Shown here: positions 11,923-24,075 of the stretch, in pieces
How positions within the stretch are numbered: position 1 is the first letter of the stretch
Layout of the letters: every line of letters starts with the position of its first letter
Assembly: GCA_963669975.1 (NCBI GenBank)
Contig: CAVLJG010000007.1
Span: 60,069,075 to 60,133,074, forward strand
DNA: 64,000 nt
Reading direction: 5' to 3'
Source: Acanthoscelides obtectus
Lineage: Eukaryota; Arthropoda; Insecta; Coleoptera; Chrysomelidae
Program-made: the position numbers and the translations under genes
The notes under the pieces: model-generated
Database searches by the model: none
Told to the model about the DNA's origin: nothing
What the model saw: only the letters and a program-made list of their open reading frames with translations

Positions 11923-12350
11923 AGTAGATCTCCGCTTTATTTCGGATTACTTTATCAACTCAAAGAACATTAGGGAACTCACAGTCGATTCTTTGCCGTA
12001 ACTCGCAACCCCATTTCTGCGTTCACCATCACCTCATTCTCCGCCAGATATCCCTCATACCCATTAGCGTTCTTTATTTATCCCTCAGCAAACAAATAAA
12101 TCGGTCGACTGGTTGCGGCGGCATCATGGCGTTTATCTAAAGGAGATCCTGGTGGCCATCATCTGTGGGGCGAGGAAGCAGCGAAGCAGGCAGGTCTGTT
12201 GGTCTGTTTGACGCCGCATGGCTCTTCGAAGATGACCATCGCGTGCCAGACGGTTGCTGCTGCCAATCTTCAAGCCTTGCGTGCCGACTCCCAACGGCAA
12301 GCGTGATGCTCATACACACCAACATACAAAATACTACATCTTTAAAGCTG
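11923..12350. other. No recognisable feature
   Basis: Short overlapping frames on both strands at 12137-12365 show no family motif. No repeat was recognised. Confidence 0.4.
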
Positions 12351-13559
12351 TACAGGGTGTTCTAAAAGTATGGAGACAAATAAAATATGATAATAAAAAA
12401 ATTCATTTAGTTGACAAAATTAAATATTCAACTTTAATAGTAGACAACATTAAAGTGGTTTTTAAGCCCAAAATGTTTCAATCATATTTCGGCATCAATG
12501 AAGATTATTAAAACAACAAAAAGATTTGATAAAAAATCATGGATTATACAGGACACAGAATTATGCAGAACTCGATCCTTAAACCGATATACGGTCAAAA
12601 TCATTGTTGCACTAAAATCAGTTTATGTATATCATGTGTGTATTTATGTTTGAACTGCTTTTAAGGAGAAATATAACAAGTACAATCAGTTTAATCTCAA
12701 AAACTGTCTGAATAATTTAGCTGAATCTTATACCTAGAAAAATATAAATTTATACGCTTAACTATATTCTAATACCGAGATTATTTAACGTTCGTGCACT
12801 TACCCCATGTGAGCCCAATCATAAGTTCAAACTTGTTTGGGTATTTTGTTTGTTATAAAAGAACGATTTTGTTTCAATAAACATTATTGTTATTATTACT
12901 ATGAAACTATCTCATGTCCAGAGAGAAATGAAGAACAAAAGGTTTGAAAAGGGTCATCTAATGATAGATTCAAACGTAACCTTCAACGTGACCGTCAAGG
13001 TCATTTGAAGGTCAAAAAAGTTTTTTTAAATAGTAATATCTATTTTTGAGACCGGAAATTTAAAAATCGGAAAATGTTATCCTTAAGTATGTCCTTGCCC
13101 TTGACATTCAAGGCTATTATGGAGGGTCCAAAAAGTATGGAAAGGACAAGGACCCTCAGCAGATCTTGAATGTCAAGATCAAGGTAAGGGTCAAGAGCAT
13201 ACTTGAAAATAGACTATTCCACCCTGTACTCTTCGGGTGTCAAAATAGGGATTTCCATTCTGCAATTCTCCAAACTATACAGCGTTGTTCTGCAATATTT
13301 TACCCTAGCAAACATTCTCCTTATTTTATCGTTTTCATACTTTTTGGATAGCCAAAAATAGTTTTGAAGGTCATGGTGGAAGTTATTACCAAGGACATAT
13401 TTGAACATAGGTTTTTCTACTACATTCATATTAAAATCACCTCGGAGGTCATGCTCAAGGTATTTATTTGATGGCCATTTTCAAACTTCACAAGTCTGTT
13501 CTATCTCTAAAAAACTTTCTTGATATTTTGATGTTTCCATAATTTTTGGACAACCTCTA
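12351..13559. mobile_element. Non-autonomous element with mariner-like TACAGGGTGT ends
   Basis: The left end TACAGGGTGTTCTAAAAGTA (12351) pairs with the reverse complement of the right end (13559 inward, TAGAGGTTGTCCAAAAATTA). About three quarters of the first 38 positions match, including TATGGA-ACA and AAAATAT. TA at both outer ends is the likely target duplication. The interior has no transposase frame. It has several AAGGTCA or GGTCAAGG motifs (about 12990-13010 and 13365), and an inner inverted pair around CCAAAAAGTATG (about 13119-13145 and 13330-13356) that may be a second, nested element. Confidence 0.6.
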
Positions 13560-13690
13560 CGTGGTAGATGGTCTGAGACTATCTAACGTGAAGGTACCAC
13601 CCACTGGACCTCTTTGGCCAAATACACACATTTTCCCTCCCTAAAGTCTACGTGACGTTCCCCCCCCTTTCCCTATATCCTCACAGTTGC
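13560..13690 (+). repeat. SINE body fragment
   Basis: Matches, with many substitutions, the body of the SINE at 63250-63560: GTGGTAGATGGTCTGAGAC, then GGTACCACCC, CACACATTTTCCCTCCC, ACGTGACGTTCC and CCCTTTCCCTATATCC. The tRNA-like head is missing. It starts right at the end of the element at 12351-13559. Confidence 0.6.
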
Positions 13691-15059
13691 CACAACTATT
13701 TAGGATTTACGCCTTCGAGATGGTTAAGTATAAAAATGTATCTGCAGAGGTTTTGGAATTTGATATTTCCTATGTTTTCAAAAAAATTTTAGTAGCAGGT
13801 GTATCAACCGCGCTTCACCTTGGAGACAGTGTCAGAACGAATCCGAAACCCCACGCAACAGGGCCTAATTTTAAACCCTTGCCTTGAACGAAACTCGAAC
13901 CTGCCTGACCAATGAAGCTCTAGGAGATTGAATATTTCGCTAAGAAGTCGCTGGTGCGCCCTCCCCCAGCATGTCAAGCAGTTAGAGTGATCATGCACTT
14001 TAATAACGAATAGTTGTCATTCAGTCTGCATTGATAATTGAGAACCAGTCAGAATTAGCGTTTTCACGTTAGATCTACCGTTTTGAGCCTTCGGCCTCCG
14101 TTCTACTGGACAACGTTTAATTTCTACCGCACTTTACTTCACAAGTAGTCATATACGCCCTGCTTAAACGTACAGGCCTCCACTTTTCACAATAAAATAG
14201 AGCCGATTTCTGCATCTTGGGAGCTAGAACCGCCCCCCTTCTTCGTTCCCGCTTTTCAGCTACCAGAAACGACAGTCACTGGATCAGAAAGGCTCAGAAC
14301 CTCAGATACGCTGCTCAACTAACCTCATCCTTCTCCACTCTTCAATTGTCAACTAACCATAATCGATCTACTCATAAGCCCCTACAGCTTATCTTCACCG
14401 ATTTTAACATCTAGCATTTATTTTGTGAATCTACCTGTTTTTCAATACCACGTCTATCATTTTCAGCATTTTTGATTAGGCAGCAACATTGAGAACACCG
14501 AAATCTATTCCTTGCTGTTTTCCAATGTTCAGAGCGTTTCTCTTTTATTGAGGCTTGTTAAGAATCGCATGACCCATTCCTAACCTGGCCTGATCCATGC
14601 GTCCAACCGTAAATCATTCTGAATTCTTCATCTTGAATTCTTCAAAACATTTGTTTTAAGCTGTAGCCTTGATGGTCTCAACAGTATAAAATATTTTACA
14701 CGGAACGGAAACATCACTTGTCAATGACTCTGTGCTCTTAGTCTATATCATCGATAAACGCGTGAGGTTGTTCGGGCGGGCGTAGGCCTCAATTAACTCG
14801 TCGTAGGTCCAACTAACTCGTTTATAACTCGCCGCTCTATTTGGATGTAAGAGTCGCCTTAGTGATAATTCACGTCGGGGTGAACACGTGTATTTCGTGC
14901 CTTAATCGGCCCATCTGACACCTAGTACGTCCGTCCGGGACAACCGCGGAGAAAGAACGGGATTCGCCGGGTCTAGTCACAATAACAGTGGTGTGCACTC
15001 AAGAAAAAACCGTTTTATGTCCAGAAGAATATTTTGGTGCTAGGAAGTACTCCCCACTG
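13691..15059. other. No supported gene; possible tRNA-like piece
   Basis: On the minus strand near 13905-13885 a B-box-like GGTTCGAGTTTCG occurs, without a convincing A-box or cloverleaf. A 65-codon frame at 14217-14414 (+) has no recognisable motif. Region 14760-15000 is comparatively GC-rich but unassigned. Confidence 0.35.
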
Positions 15060-15990
15060 CCATTCTGCCATTTTTTTCCTTTCCGGGAGAAATCCCCGAT
15101 GGCATAACCTCTTGTGTTTATTATATCTTGCTCCTCGAATTTAAAGTACCCAATCCAGAAGTCCAGTGTTCTGTACTAGTTGGTACAGCTTTCCTACTGT
15201 TCTCAACTCCCTCGGTTCTAGTTTTGGTTTCCCAAAGAGAATTCTGTTCCTTTTCCGCATTAGCTGCAGCTGAGGTCTCCATCATACATCCCTATTTTGC
15301 GCAGGTGTCCTTTCAGGCCATTGCATCCTATTAGAAGTCCTATAACTATACTTGATGCCGAGATAAATTCTCATGCCTCCATCCAGTCAGTAAGCGCCTT
15401 GTACTGGTTCCTTACCCATTCTTTGACTTACTTCCTTATTCTGCTTTTTGGTATGCCCAGGTTCTGCGCTGGTAAAGGATGTGGATGATCCTTTTCTTGT
15501 GAGCTCATTCGACTTTTCATTTCCTGCGTTACCTGAATGTCCTTGCGCGCACATCAAAGTTACTTTGTTCTGTTTCGTCATTGTGTTCAGTTCTTAATGG
15601 CTGACGCCTGACTGTCAGTGTATATGGTGATCCTTTTATTAGTATACGTTCGCTCAGTATTTACTCTTGCGCAATGCAAGATTGCATACACTTATGCCTG
15701 AAATACAGAAGTTTGTCTTCCAAGTGGTATACTAACTTCAGGATTGCACCTGTTCCCTGTCCAGTTATTGACCCTTCTGTATGGTAATTTTTCCGTCCAG
15801 GTTCTCCCTTTGATGTTGCATTCGAACTCCTGTTTTGGTCTCAAATTTCTCTCTGAATACAAATCTGGGAGCTATTTGATCTTGCCTTGCGTCTAGAATG
15901 TCGCTTCCCACATGTTTCCTAATTTGATTATGTCCAAGGTCCTGATTCCTTCTCTTTAGCTGTACTGTAGCCCAGAGTGGCCTATTCTCG
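15060..15990 (-). pseudogene. LINE remnant: RNase H domain and C-terminal zinc-knuckle region
   Basis: Minus-strand remnant of a non-LTR retrotransposon polyprotein, 3' part. The RNase H segment shows IYTDSQAS (about 15624-15605), the block containing a catalytic Asp, and then VTLMCAQGHSGNAGNEKSNE (about 15563-15504), which corresponds to the usual WVPGHSGIEGNEKADELA block. Downstream are KGHLRKIGMYDGDLSCS and CGKGTE (about 15330-15240), the region where I/jockey-type elements carry a cysteine-rich finger. It is crossed by stops and frameshifts. No reverse transcriptase domain remains. RNase H argues for an I-type or related clade, different from the LINE at 47.8 kb. Confidence 0.7.
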
Positions 15991-16699
15991 CCTCTCCCAT
16001 TATTACATATATATGTACAATATGTATGTTATGGTATCGTAAACCACAAGACTAGCCATTCATTCACAACTCTACAGCATGACCCACAAAATTATTTAAG
16101 TGGCACTCAAAATGCCCCTCAACGACCTATTAGATACTGAAAGAGTCTTATAATCTTCAAACCATATACAAGACATCCGCGTTGATGAGCCGCGGATCCT
16201 GAGCGGAGATGCTCGAAATATTATAAAAATCTTTTTGGAACTTTTTCTTAAAGGAGTGAGCATTGAATCTATATAGAATATTTGTTGGTTTAGCTCCACC
16301 ACTGGTGGTTGTCAATAGGTGTACATGGTTTACGATTTCGTAGGAGTCTCGGTGTGGCGTGTTTCCTCGTTACAAGCCCGGCAAGCAACAAACACATCGA
16401 CGAACAGACGGACGCCCCTATGCCATCCGTGAGCCGTCCGCCAGCACTACAACTCAATTTATTCGCAGGAATTTGTCATGGTACCACGGTACTAACGGAG
16501 TTATCTACCATCCGACATCCGCGTCGCCGGTTTGTTAATTTTTATTTAACACCATCCTGGCTCAAGAATCCAGCGAACGTTGTAAAATCATGTTCCAGCA
16601 TTTTGCGACCAACGTCCTGGAGCCTATGCAGTAAAACGAGTCCGCCAGCCTATCTAAGAAGACATCCTAAAATATAAATACAGTAACTTAGGTTTGCAG
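15991..16699. other. Unrecognised open frame and spacer
   Basis: A 122-codon open frame at 16309-16677 (+) is among the longer ones in the window, but its sequence has no motif I recognise and its start has no supporting context. I would not call it a gene. The rest shows nothing. Confidence 0.3.
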
Positions 16700-17265
16700 T
16701 AACTAGAAATTAACTATTTTTGATAATAAAAATCGAGGCATCGATCGCAACAGCTCTAAGGAGCCCACAGACACCTTGTTAATTCTTTTTTTAAGGTTAA
16801 CAGAACTGGGAAAAGGGACCAAAGACAGATCTTTACACAATCTCGACACAAGAGAAACTAACAAGCGGTCGAATCGGCCAGTTTTTAATGTACGAAGGAT
16901 GGGAAGCAGAAGCCTGGCGGATCCGTCTGGCGGGCTCAACGCGCGGCGCTATTCTGGAGAAGACCTCTGAAGGGCAAAGCCAGTTGACATAGCGGTAGAA
17001 GAGTGCCAGATCACCGACAGCCTGTCGGTGCGAAAGGATTCCGGGACCTTCCGTCAGAGAAGTCTCATCGTTCAGTCGGACAGCCCACCTCTGAATATCA
17101 TCGAGTATGGACAGTGCGGTCGGGGTGACAGTTCCCCAAATATGTGAGCAGTACTCAAGGCAGGGCTCTATATAAAGTGAGGTTATGTGGAGAAAAGTTC
17201 TTCTCAGCCTCAAATAACCAAATTTTTACCATCAGCTGTCGCGATTGATGAGACGTGTTCGTCCT
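16700..17265 (-). pseudogene. 5'-truncated LINE: C-terminal end of reverse transcriptase ORF
   Basis: Minus-strand C-terminal part of a CR1/jockey-like non-LTR polyprotein, without RNase H. It shows SLYIEPCLEYCSHIWG (normally LLYKAQIRPCLEYCSHIWG), QRWAVRLNDETSLTEG, then LSHRQAVGDLALFYRYVN and a Pro/Arg-rich stretch, ending in LKKRINKVSVGSLELL near 16750. The same region is present at 49.0-49.5 kb and 56.5-57 kb. The catalytic reverse transcriptase core is absent, the usual outcome of incomplete target-primed reverse transcription. Confidence 0.82.
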
Positions 17266-18582
17266 AAATCAAGTCCTTGGTGATTTGGACTCCGACCAGC
17301 CGAAACTAATATCTTCTTGGCAGAACTTGGACTATCTATCAAACAGGAGTGGGTATAGTCCAGGATAGATAGAAAAAGGCGAAAAAAACTTTAGCAGATA
17401 TCTGAAAGTATTAAATGGAAAGGGGTCTTTCTAATGAAAAATACATAAAAAGATACAGCAAGATTGTGTTGTCTTTTATAAACAATGGGAACAGCCCAAA
17501 ATTCTGTATTCTGCTTGTATAATTTGCAAATCAAATTTTATAAGTAATCGATAAACTGGGGATTTTAGAGCATACAAATACCTTTAACTTTATTTTTTAA
17601 GAATTAAAATCGATAAACAATTAAGCTAAATACGAGGCTTTTTAGCAATATTGAATAAATGTGTATAAATATTGCAATAACAATTGTAAATGGTTAAAAA
17701 TTTGTGAGATTTTAACAAGTGTGCTAAATTTCAGCCGGATCGGTTAAATAGTTTACGCAAAAAGCTAATTGTTTATCCCAGAGACAAATTATCTAACAAC
17801 TGTTCTTGCCCAAGATATCGTCCTAGAAGATTTTACAAAAGTGAAATGGATTGTTGAAGGTTTCAACTTCGATAATTTATGCAAAAAAAAAGTATTTACT
17901 AAAAATGATGTTAAAAATAGCCATTTTTATATTTATAAACATTTACAATAACCCCGTTATTTCTCAGTATAATCTAGTAGCATTTACACATCATTCTGCA
18001 TAAGATACATGTGTGGCGTACAGGTGGATTATCCTCCAAGGAGAGAGATTACGAGTATACCTGGAGGGCAACTCTTGATAACCAGTACATTCATCGTACT
18101 CCTCAGTTTTCAAGAATTCCGCTTCTGGAAGGTGAAGTTGCGCAGAAGGAGTTTGCATAGAAGTACGTGACAGACTTACAGGTAAAGATCAGGCTAACTA
18201 GCCAAAACCGGATCCTGTTCTACAAAAAATTGTATAGACGAATACTTCAACAGGATTGTATGTTTGAGGGTAAATAGAAAGCTCTCCCGTCCACAGAAAA
18301 AGCTTTGTTGGGTAACTTTTTTATTAAACGTCAAAGTTGAAAAATTACTTTTGCGTAGATTCAAAAAATTATGATTGGTCTAAGTGATATGCAGAATAGT
18401 TGGAGAAGATGAAAATATTAAAAAAAACTCATATATTCAATTTAATGCAACAGCTACATCGTTAAATAGTTCGTAAAAATGAGCCCCAAAAATTTTGCCG
18501 CAACTACGTTGGGCAGTTTTGATGAAATGTGCTAGATGTTTATCTCCAAAAAGAGTTTAATGTAATTTTAACTATCATTTCA
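17266..18582. other. No supported gene
   Basis: AT-rich. Only short motif-free frames (for example 17769-17951). Nothing recognised. Confidence 0.4.
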
Positions 18583-19300
18583 TACTTTCATTTCCCATGA
18601 CATACTGGCAAGGAAGTATTGTAATCGCGAAAAATTTCGAGAATGACATATATTTTCTGAGTGTTTTATGTTATATCACTTGTGCACTGTCGATCTCTCG
18701 GTCTGTCCGCTAACCCAAGGCACGTGAAAAACTTGGAAAGTTCTGCTGGTATTTGGGTGAAATTTCCACATACAGTTACTACTATGCCAAAGTACGGAAA
18801 AGCTTTGCAGTTTTTGAAAATCGGTCTAGTGGCGGTAAAGAGAAATCCCTCAAACTCGTTTTTTGGCCTTTCAGAGGATCCTGATCATAATGGAAAGCAT
18901 TTTTAGGGATAGAAACTTGGTGGTGGAGGATTGTAGGGATGCAGGAAGGTATATGTAAATTTTAAGACGTTAGTATATTTATACGCACTTAACCTTGGTA
19001 ATTATACGTACCTATTAGGCATACATTTCACACATCATAGATTTCCCCGTACATTTTGCCTTAAAACTTATATAAAAATATTCTCAGCAGACGGATCGCG
19101 GACCTATTGGCGTGCCGGTCTTGATAAGTATTCTGGAATTACTGACGCGTCTGTCTAGTGACCAGGGTAGGTATCGGGGGCGGCGACGTTGCCAGATGGA
19201 CTACCGTTATAGGGCAGGGAAATAATATCTATAGACTAAGTGTACGTACGTCATTGACTGACTTTTTTCTCAGAGAGTCTAGCTTGTTCGAAACATACTC
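18583..19300 (-). repeat. Dispersed repeat family A, copy 4 (near full length, inverted)
   Basis: Reverse-oriented copy. It starts with the family end CATTTCCCATGACATACTGG, then CGGTCTGTCCGCTAACCC (18700), AATCGGTCTAGTGGCGG (18820), TCAGAGGATCCTGATCATAA (18871), ATTCTCAGCAGACGGATCG (19080) and the GC-rich head TCGGGGGCGGCGACGTTGCC (19171). Similarity to the 24.9-kb copy extends to GACTGACTTTTTTCT near 19270, the furthest 5' point I can trace. The 81-codon frame at 18661-18906 is incidental. Confidence 0.7.
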
Positions 19301-21310
19301 CTTCGTGAAATGATGAATTGTCAACAAGTTTGACAATCTTTTAGGATAAGTAAATAACCGCTACAGCAAATTGTACATATACAATATGAAGAAATCTTGT
19401 TTTGTCTTTAGTTCCTCTCTTTAACGGTTTATTATGAAAATTTTTTTCTTTTATATATCGCTGCTTCATTTGATGGTAAGATAACAGATTCACCTAATGC
19501 AACTGTCGACTATTCTATACGTCTGTCATCGACAAGTAGACACTGTTGACGCTCGTCGTAATTCATTGTCAAAAATTTAGAAATTCGTAGACGCGTCTGC
19601 ATTTTGCATGAGCCAGCCAGCACACACTTTGAAATATTGCATGTAATTTTGACGGAGTGCAAAATATAAATTATACAATATATTAAAATAAAAGTGTTCA
19701 TGTTTTAATCATGAACGCCGCCACGTCGGAGATACGCCTGCATATAAAGCTCATGTATATCTTAAGATGCAAATGAGAAATTCGAAATGGCTGATTTTTT
19801 CGTATTCCCTGCCTACGTTTAATTGTACTAAATTGTCAACGACTCGGGATAAATTTTAATCAGGGATGCGTGTGAGGGACTCGTAATGTCTTTATTATGC
19901 TAAACAGCGCTTTTGGTAATGGAGTCATATTTCCTGGAAGTTGGAAAACTCCGCGACCTAATGAGTAATTATTGTAATACGATTGTATTATATATATAAT
20001 AAAACGTTTGAATATTCATTATCTTATCTGAGAACAGAACTGTTAAATAAGCCTATTAGATATATAAGGCTGATGCAACAGATACAACAGTGATAGTGTT
20101 CCTCCACCTACTGAGAATCTCGGGAAGAATGGGGATACGTTTTAAGGTGAATGATACTGCAATCGACATGGCTTATTAAGAACCATCTACTGCTTGCATA
20201 ATCATGGCATTTTGAAGAGCGGTGAAATTTTCAAGAAATTTGCTATGTTCGCCATGTTTTGTCCCTAACTAAGACACTTTATGGGCCCAAATCTCTATGG
20301 GCTTACCATAACACTCCCTCGCCAATTCGGTTGGGAAATAAAATGAATAGAAATAGCAACCACGGGTGCCTTTTGCGCATGCGCAAATATAGAGATTGCC
20401 TCAGATCTTGGACTAGTTTGAATTTATTTGAATTGCCTCGGTTCTCGCTAGTATGCTTTGAATCTCATTAGAATTGGTCTCGTCTCAGTGGGATAGAAAC
20501 ACCTTATTGGGTTGCTTCAAATCTGCTCTCACTACGATAGAAACTCTTTTTGGAAATACGTCTGATCTGGGATATTAGATTCCTTTAGATATTCTCACAG
20601 TAGGATAGAAATTCTCCTGGGTGACCACCATTTCGATCAAAGTTCGTGAGTAAAAAATAGCGTTAAGTAGGTTGACTCCCGCGTAACACTGTTTCAGTTC
20701 AGAAAATATTATGTTCGCCATAACTTAGTCTCTCTTAAAGCAGCTACGAACAAAAAAAGTCAATAGAATAAACAGTATAATAGGCCTATACAATTAGTCT
20801 CCAGTACACACGCCCTGCCCCCCTTCCTGAAAATCTTGACTGTACCATATTTTTTGGGGCTGATACATAATCACAATATAGAAAAAAAATTCCTCTTGCC
20901 AATGACCGATCGGCTCCCTGAGTAAAATTGCTGTGGGCACCCATGTAGAGCACTTACCACTAATTTCCTAGAGGACCTCAACACATTTACAGTCAGTCAG
21001 GCCTATGTTTTTGTCTTGTCAACATGATAGTAATACTGTTATAATTTTGGAAAAGCACAATTTTAATTTTTTTATTTTTGAAAAATAAGTTTTTTTAAAA
21101 ACCAATCTGAAGGCATCGATCTTATAACTCATACGAGCCAGACTCAGACTAATTCGCAACAAGACCTTCTGTTTTCACAGGTTCGTTCTGTCTTATACAG
21201 GGCTCATACTTATGCACATCTATGAGGAACTCACCGCGTGAAATATGTCTAAGAGGTGCTCAAAATTGCAGAGGTTAGAAGGGTTTAACTATATAAGCGC
21301 CACATATGTA
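19301..21310. other. No supported gene; small repeat traces
   Basis: A short piece resembling the family A end lies near 20310-20345 (CTCGCCAATTCGGTTGGGAA). Around 20480-20640 the phrase CTCA..GGATAGAAA recurs three times with uneven spacing, a decayed minisatellite at best. No coding sequence was recognised. Confidence 0.4.
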
Positions 21311-21917
21311 TACAGGGTGACTTCGAAGTTGAGTCATTTATTTTAACAGTGAGTAGATCTGATAAAAAGAAATGTTTTTTTTCTTTACCATTTTTCTGGT
21401 AAAATTAAAGTAACAAAGTTATAGCCCTTTGGAAGTTTGAGTACCGCCCTGTCTCAATAATAATATTATGTGCTCGTGTTTGGCGACAACGGATATAATT
21501 CGCCTTATCGGTTCATCGCATCGGAAACAAAAAAGCGAAGGAATTTGGAACGAAGTTTTCACAATTATTTCATTCAGTTGTATTCAGTCACTGTCAGTCG
21601 GTAGTGGATAGTGGTGTCTGTTGCGTGGCTCAAACGAAATAAAAAATGGCACATGTTTATGCGGACCAACCCCTCGTGCCTTTGTTAATGTAGTACAACG
21701 GGTTCGTGAATCATTTGACTTATGACCTCACATATGGACGGCATGCCGGTGCTCCAAGACCTCACGATCAAATACAGGTCCGCAATGAAATACTTTTCGG
21801 GAGGATACTTTATAAAACAAGGTAAATTTTTTTTTTTATTTTTACACGCATATTTTGGTTTATCTTCCTTCTACAATCATTATCTGAAAATTAATGACTC
21901 ATCTTCAAAGTCCTGTA
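21311..21917 (+). mobile_element. Deleted IS630/mariner-type element with TIRs and TA duplication
   Basis: Inverted ends TACAGGGTGACTTCGAAGTT (21311) and, from 21917 inward, TACAGGACTTTGAAGATGAG. They share GAGTCATTWATTTT further in and are flanked by TA at 21309-21310 and 21918-21919. Total 607 bp. The interior keeps a scrap of N-terminal transposase on the plus strand: an ATG near 21646, FVNVVQRVRES (about 21685-21717), then in a shifted frame HMDGMPVLQDLTI (about 21730-21772). This resembles the DNA-binding region of the arthropod IS630/mariner family seen at 62.4-63.1 kb. The catalytic domain is deleted. Confidence 0.7.
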
Positions 21918-23525
21918 TAGAAATCCATCCTGTGCGTTGCCCGTTGATCCTTCTCGATATTTTCCTGTATTTTACAATCTGTGATTTTATTTATCGTAGA
22001 TGTACTGTGTTCGTGATCCTTTGGAGGTTCCTATTCATGTTGCCCCGTGTGACGTCAGCCTAAGCATACGCCCCTGTGCTGATCATTAAAAAAATCCCAC
22101 CTGTGGATATTGGAGTAGCGTCGTTGCTCCCAACATCGCATAAACAAGTAGGTGTTTTTACGCTAAATAGTACATTGCGTGACCCGTGTGAGGTATGCCA
22201 TAATTATTTTAAAAGCCGTCATATTTTTTAAGCAACGAACCAGTCAGTGACTTGCGAGAGATGCAGTGATGTGCTTCGCCAATGAGAACCAATTTGAAGC
22301 TGCTGATGCGAAATTAAAAGTGTTCAAACTAATAGGCATTTTTATATACGGGGCTCTATCGAATATGAATCATGGATGAGAGCTTAGAAGAGCAGACAAT
22401 AGGCATCATATAAACAGAAAGGAGCTAGGCTACCGACCGTTTGTCGATGTCCGAATAAGACTCTATGTTTTTTAGACAAATAAAACCACATATATGGGAA
22501 TGACCATTTAGTAACGTTTCAGTCGCCTCGTTGGCTTTTTTCAAAATATAAATAAAAATGCAATCGACAACGTCTTCCAGGTGACATAATTGTTTAAAAA
22601 CCTTTTAGTAACCCTTTAAATTATCAACTAGTAATTTATTTCATATAATATCAAATAGAATAACGTGTTACGGATTGATACAGAACTTGAAATGCTTAAA
22701 AAAGTAAACTTCCTATTGTTGGCCTAAACTCATCAAATGACGAAAAGCCCTAAGACAAGCGCAACGTAGCGTTACGTTATTTCAGGTTAGTAATGAAGAC
22801 ACCGAAACCATATAACTTTAATAAACTGAGAGATGAAACGTCAAATTGAAAATCTTATTATTTCATCGTATTCTCAGTTATTTTAAAATCCCACCTTAAC
22901 TTTAGTTAAAGCCAGGCGAAAAATGAAAATTATTCACATTAAATTTGGATTTTTCCGCCTATCTCTGACATCCCAATTGTGAGGGTTGAATTTAAACTGG
23001 TTACCCAGAAGATAAACGCCTTTAGCAAAGTGAATTTAAAAGCAAACATAGATTTCAACTAATCCTAGTTATTACTCATGTAACAGATAGAATAGATTCA
23101 GTTTGGGGAGAAACATCTACCTAAACAATATTGTCCTAATTTAATTTCTATAAAAGATATTCATATATCATAGAAATTTGGAAGTTTTAAAAGCATTTCC
23201 TCGATATGGAACAATAAAATGCCATATATCAGGTAGCCTAAGGTAACAACACTAAATACCCTGAGACTATACGACGTCTCTTCACATAACATTTTAATAC
23301 CATCCCTTCGCACTATTCTACTTCCAACCACCCTAATACGGAAATTTCCTTGTTCCGATCTTCCCACGATTGTTTTCATAAATCTCCGCATGTCATTGTC
23401 GGTTGCACAATGTCTTCTCGCACGGCTTCAGTGGGGACATTTGCACCCTGCACCGGCATGTACACATGTACAGTCATAGAAGAAAGAGTCTGCACAATAC
23501 AGAATGCACCTGGTTAACTCGATAA
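21918..23525. other. No supported gene
   Basis: No motif-bearing frame, TIR pair or tandem repeat was recognised. Confidence 0.4.
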
Positions 23526-24075
23526 TGGCTGGTTTATACAAGCTCGGAGTGTGTTTATACCACTGTCATAAGCAGTTGTCCATTTGTGACTTTGACAGAT
23601 GGCAGAATCCTAACCCCTAATTGTTGGTTAATTCTAACAACGGTAGAAACAAAAAAATCGAAGAAGCAGACGGCCTACTGTTCGCGGACGAAAATTAAAA
23701 ACAACGTTGGATAGCAACAAACCACAAAAGATCTAAAACCTACAAAGCATTGACGCTTTTTCCTTGACTTTGTCTGGTTTCTGGGCAACCAGGACTGACA
23801 GATTCAACTAACGTACATTAGACAGTGACTCATGGGCAAAGGTCCTACGGACCGCCCAGACAGACAAATGACGAATAGTCAGCATTGACTCTTGACAACA
23901 CCTTTTTGAGTCATAAGCATAAGCTTGAGAGCTAAAAGTTCAAAGCCATTCCACTATGCTTATGATTATGACTATGATTATGACAAGTTGTATAAACGCG
24001 TTCATAAGAAATACGTATTTCAACGCTTATGCTTAGGTCTATGAATATGACTATTAGAAGGTTGTATAAGCCCAC
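23526..24075. mobile_element. Possible MITE with TTATACAA-containing inverted ends
   Basis: Left GGCTGGTTTATACAAGCTC (about 23528) resembles the reverse complement of the right end, GTGGGCTTATACAACCTTC (from about 24075). Inside, GTTTATACCACTGTCATAAG on the left has a counterpart, GTTTATACAACTTGTCATAA, in the reverse complement near 24000. Next to it is a TTATGATTATGACTATGATT run at about 23960. No coding sequence and no clear target duplication. The arms are imperfect, so this is tentative. Confidence 0.4.

Noticed and set aside
16309..16677. 122-codon plus-strand open frame as a host gene
   Set aside because: No recognised domain, no codon or splice support, and a composition like its non-coding neighbours.
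18661..18906. 81-codon plus-strand frame
   Set aside because: It lies within a non-coding family A copy and is not preserved in other copies.
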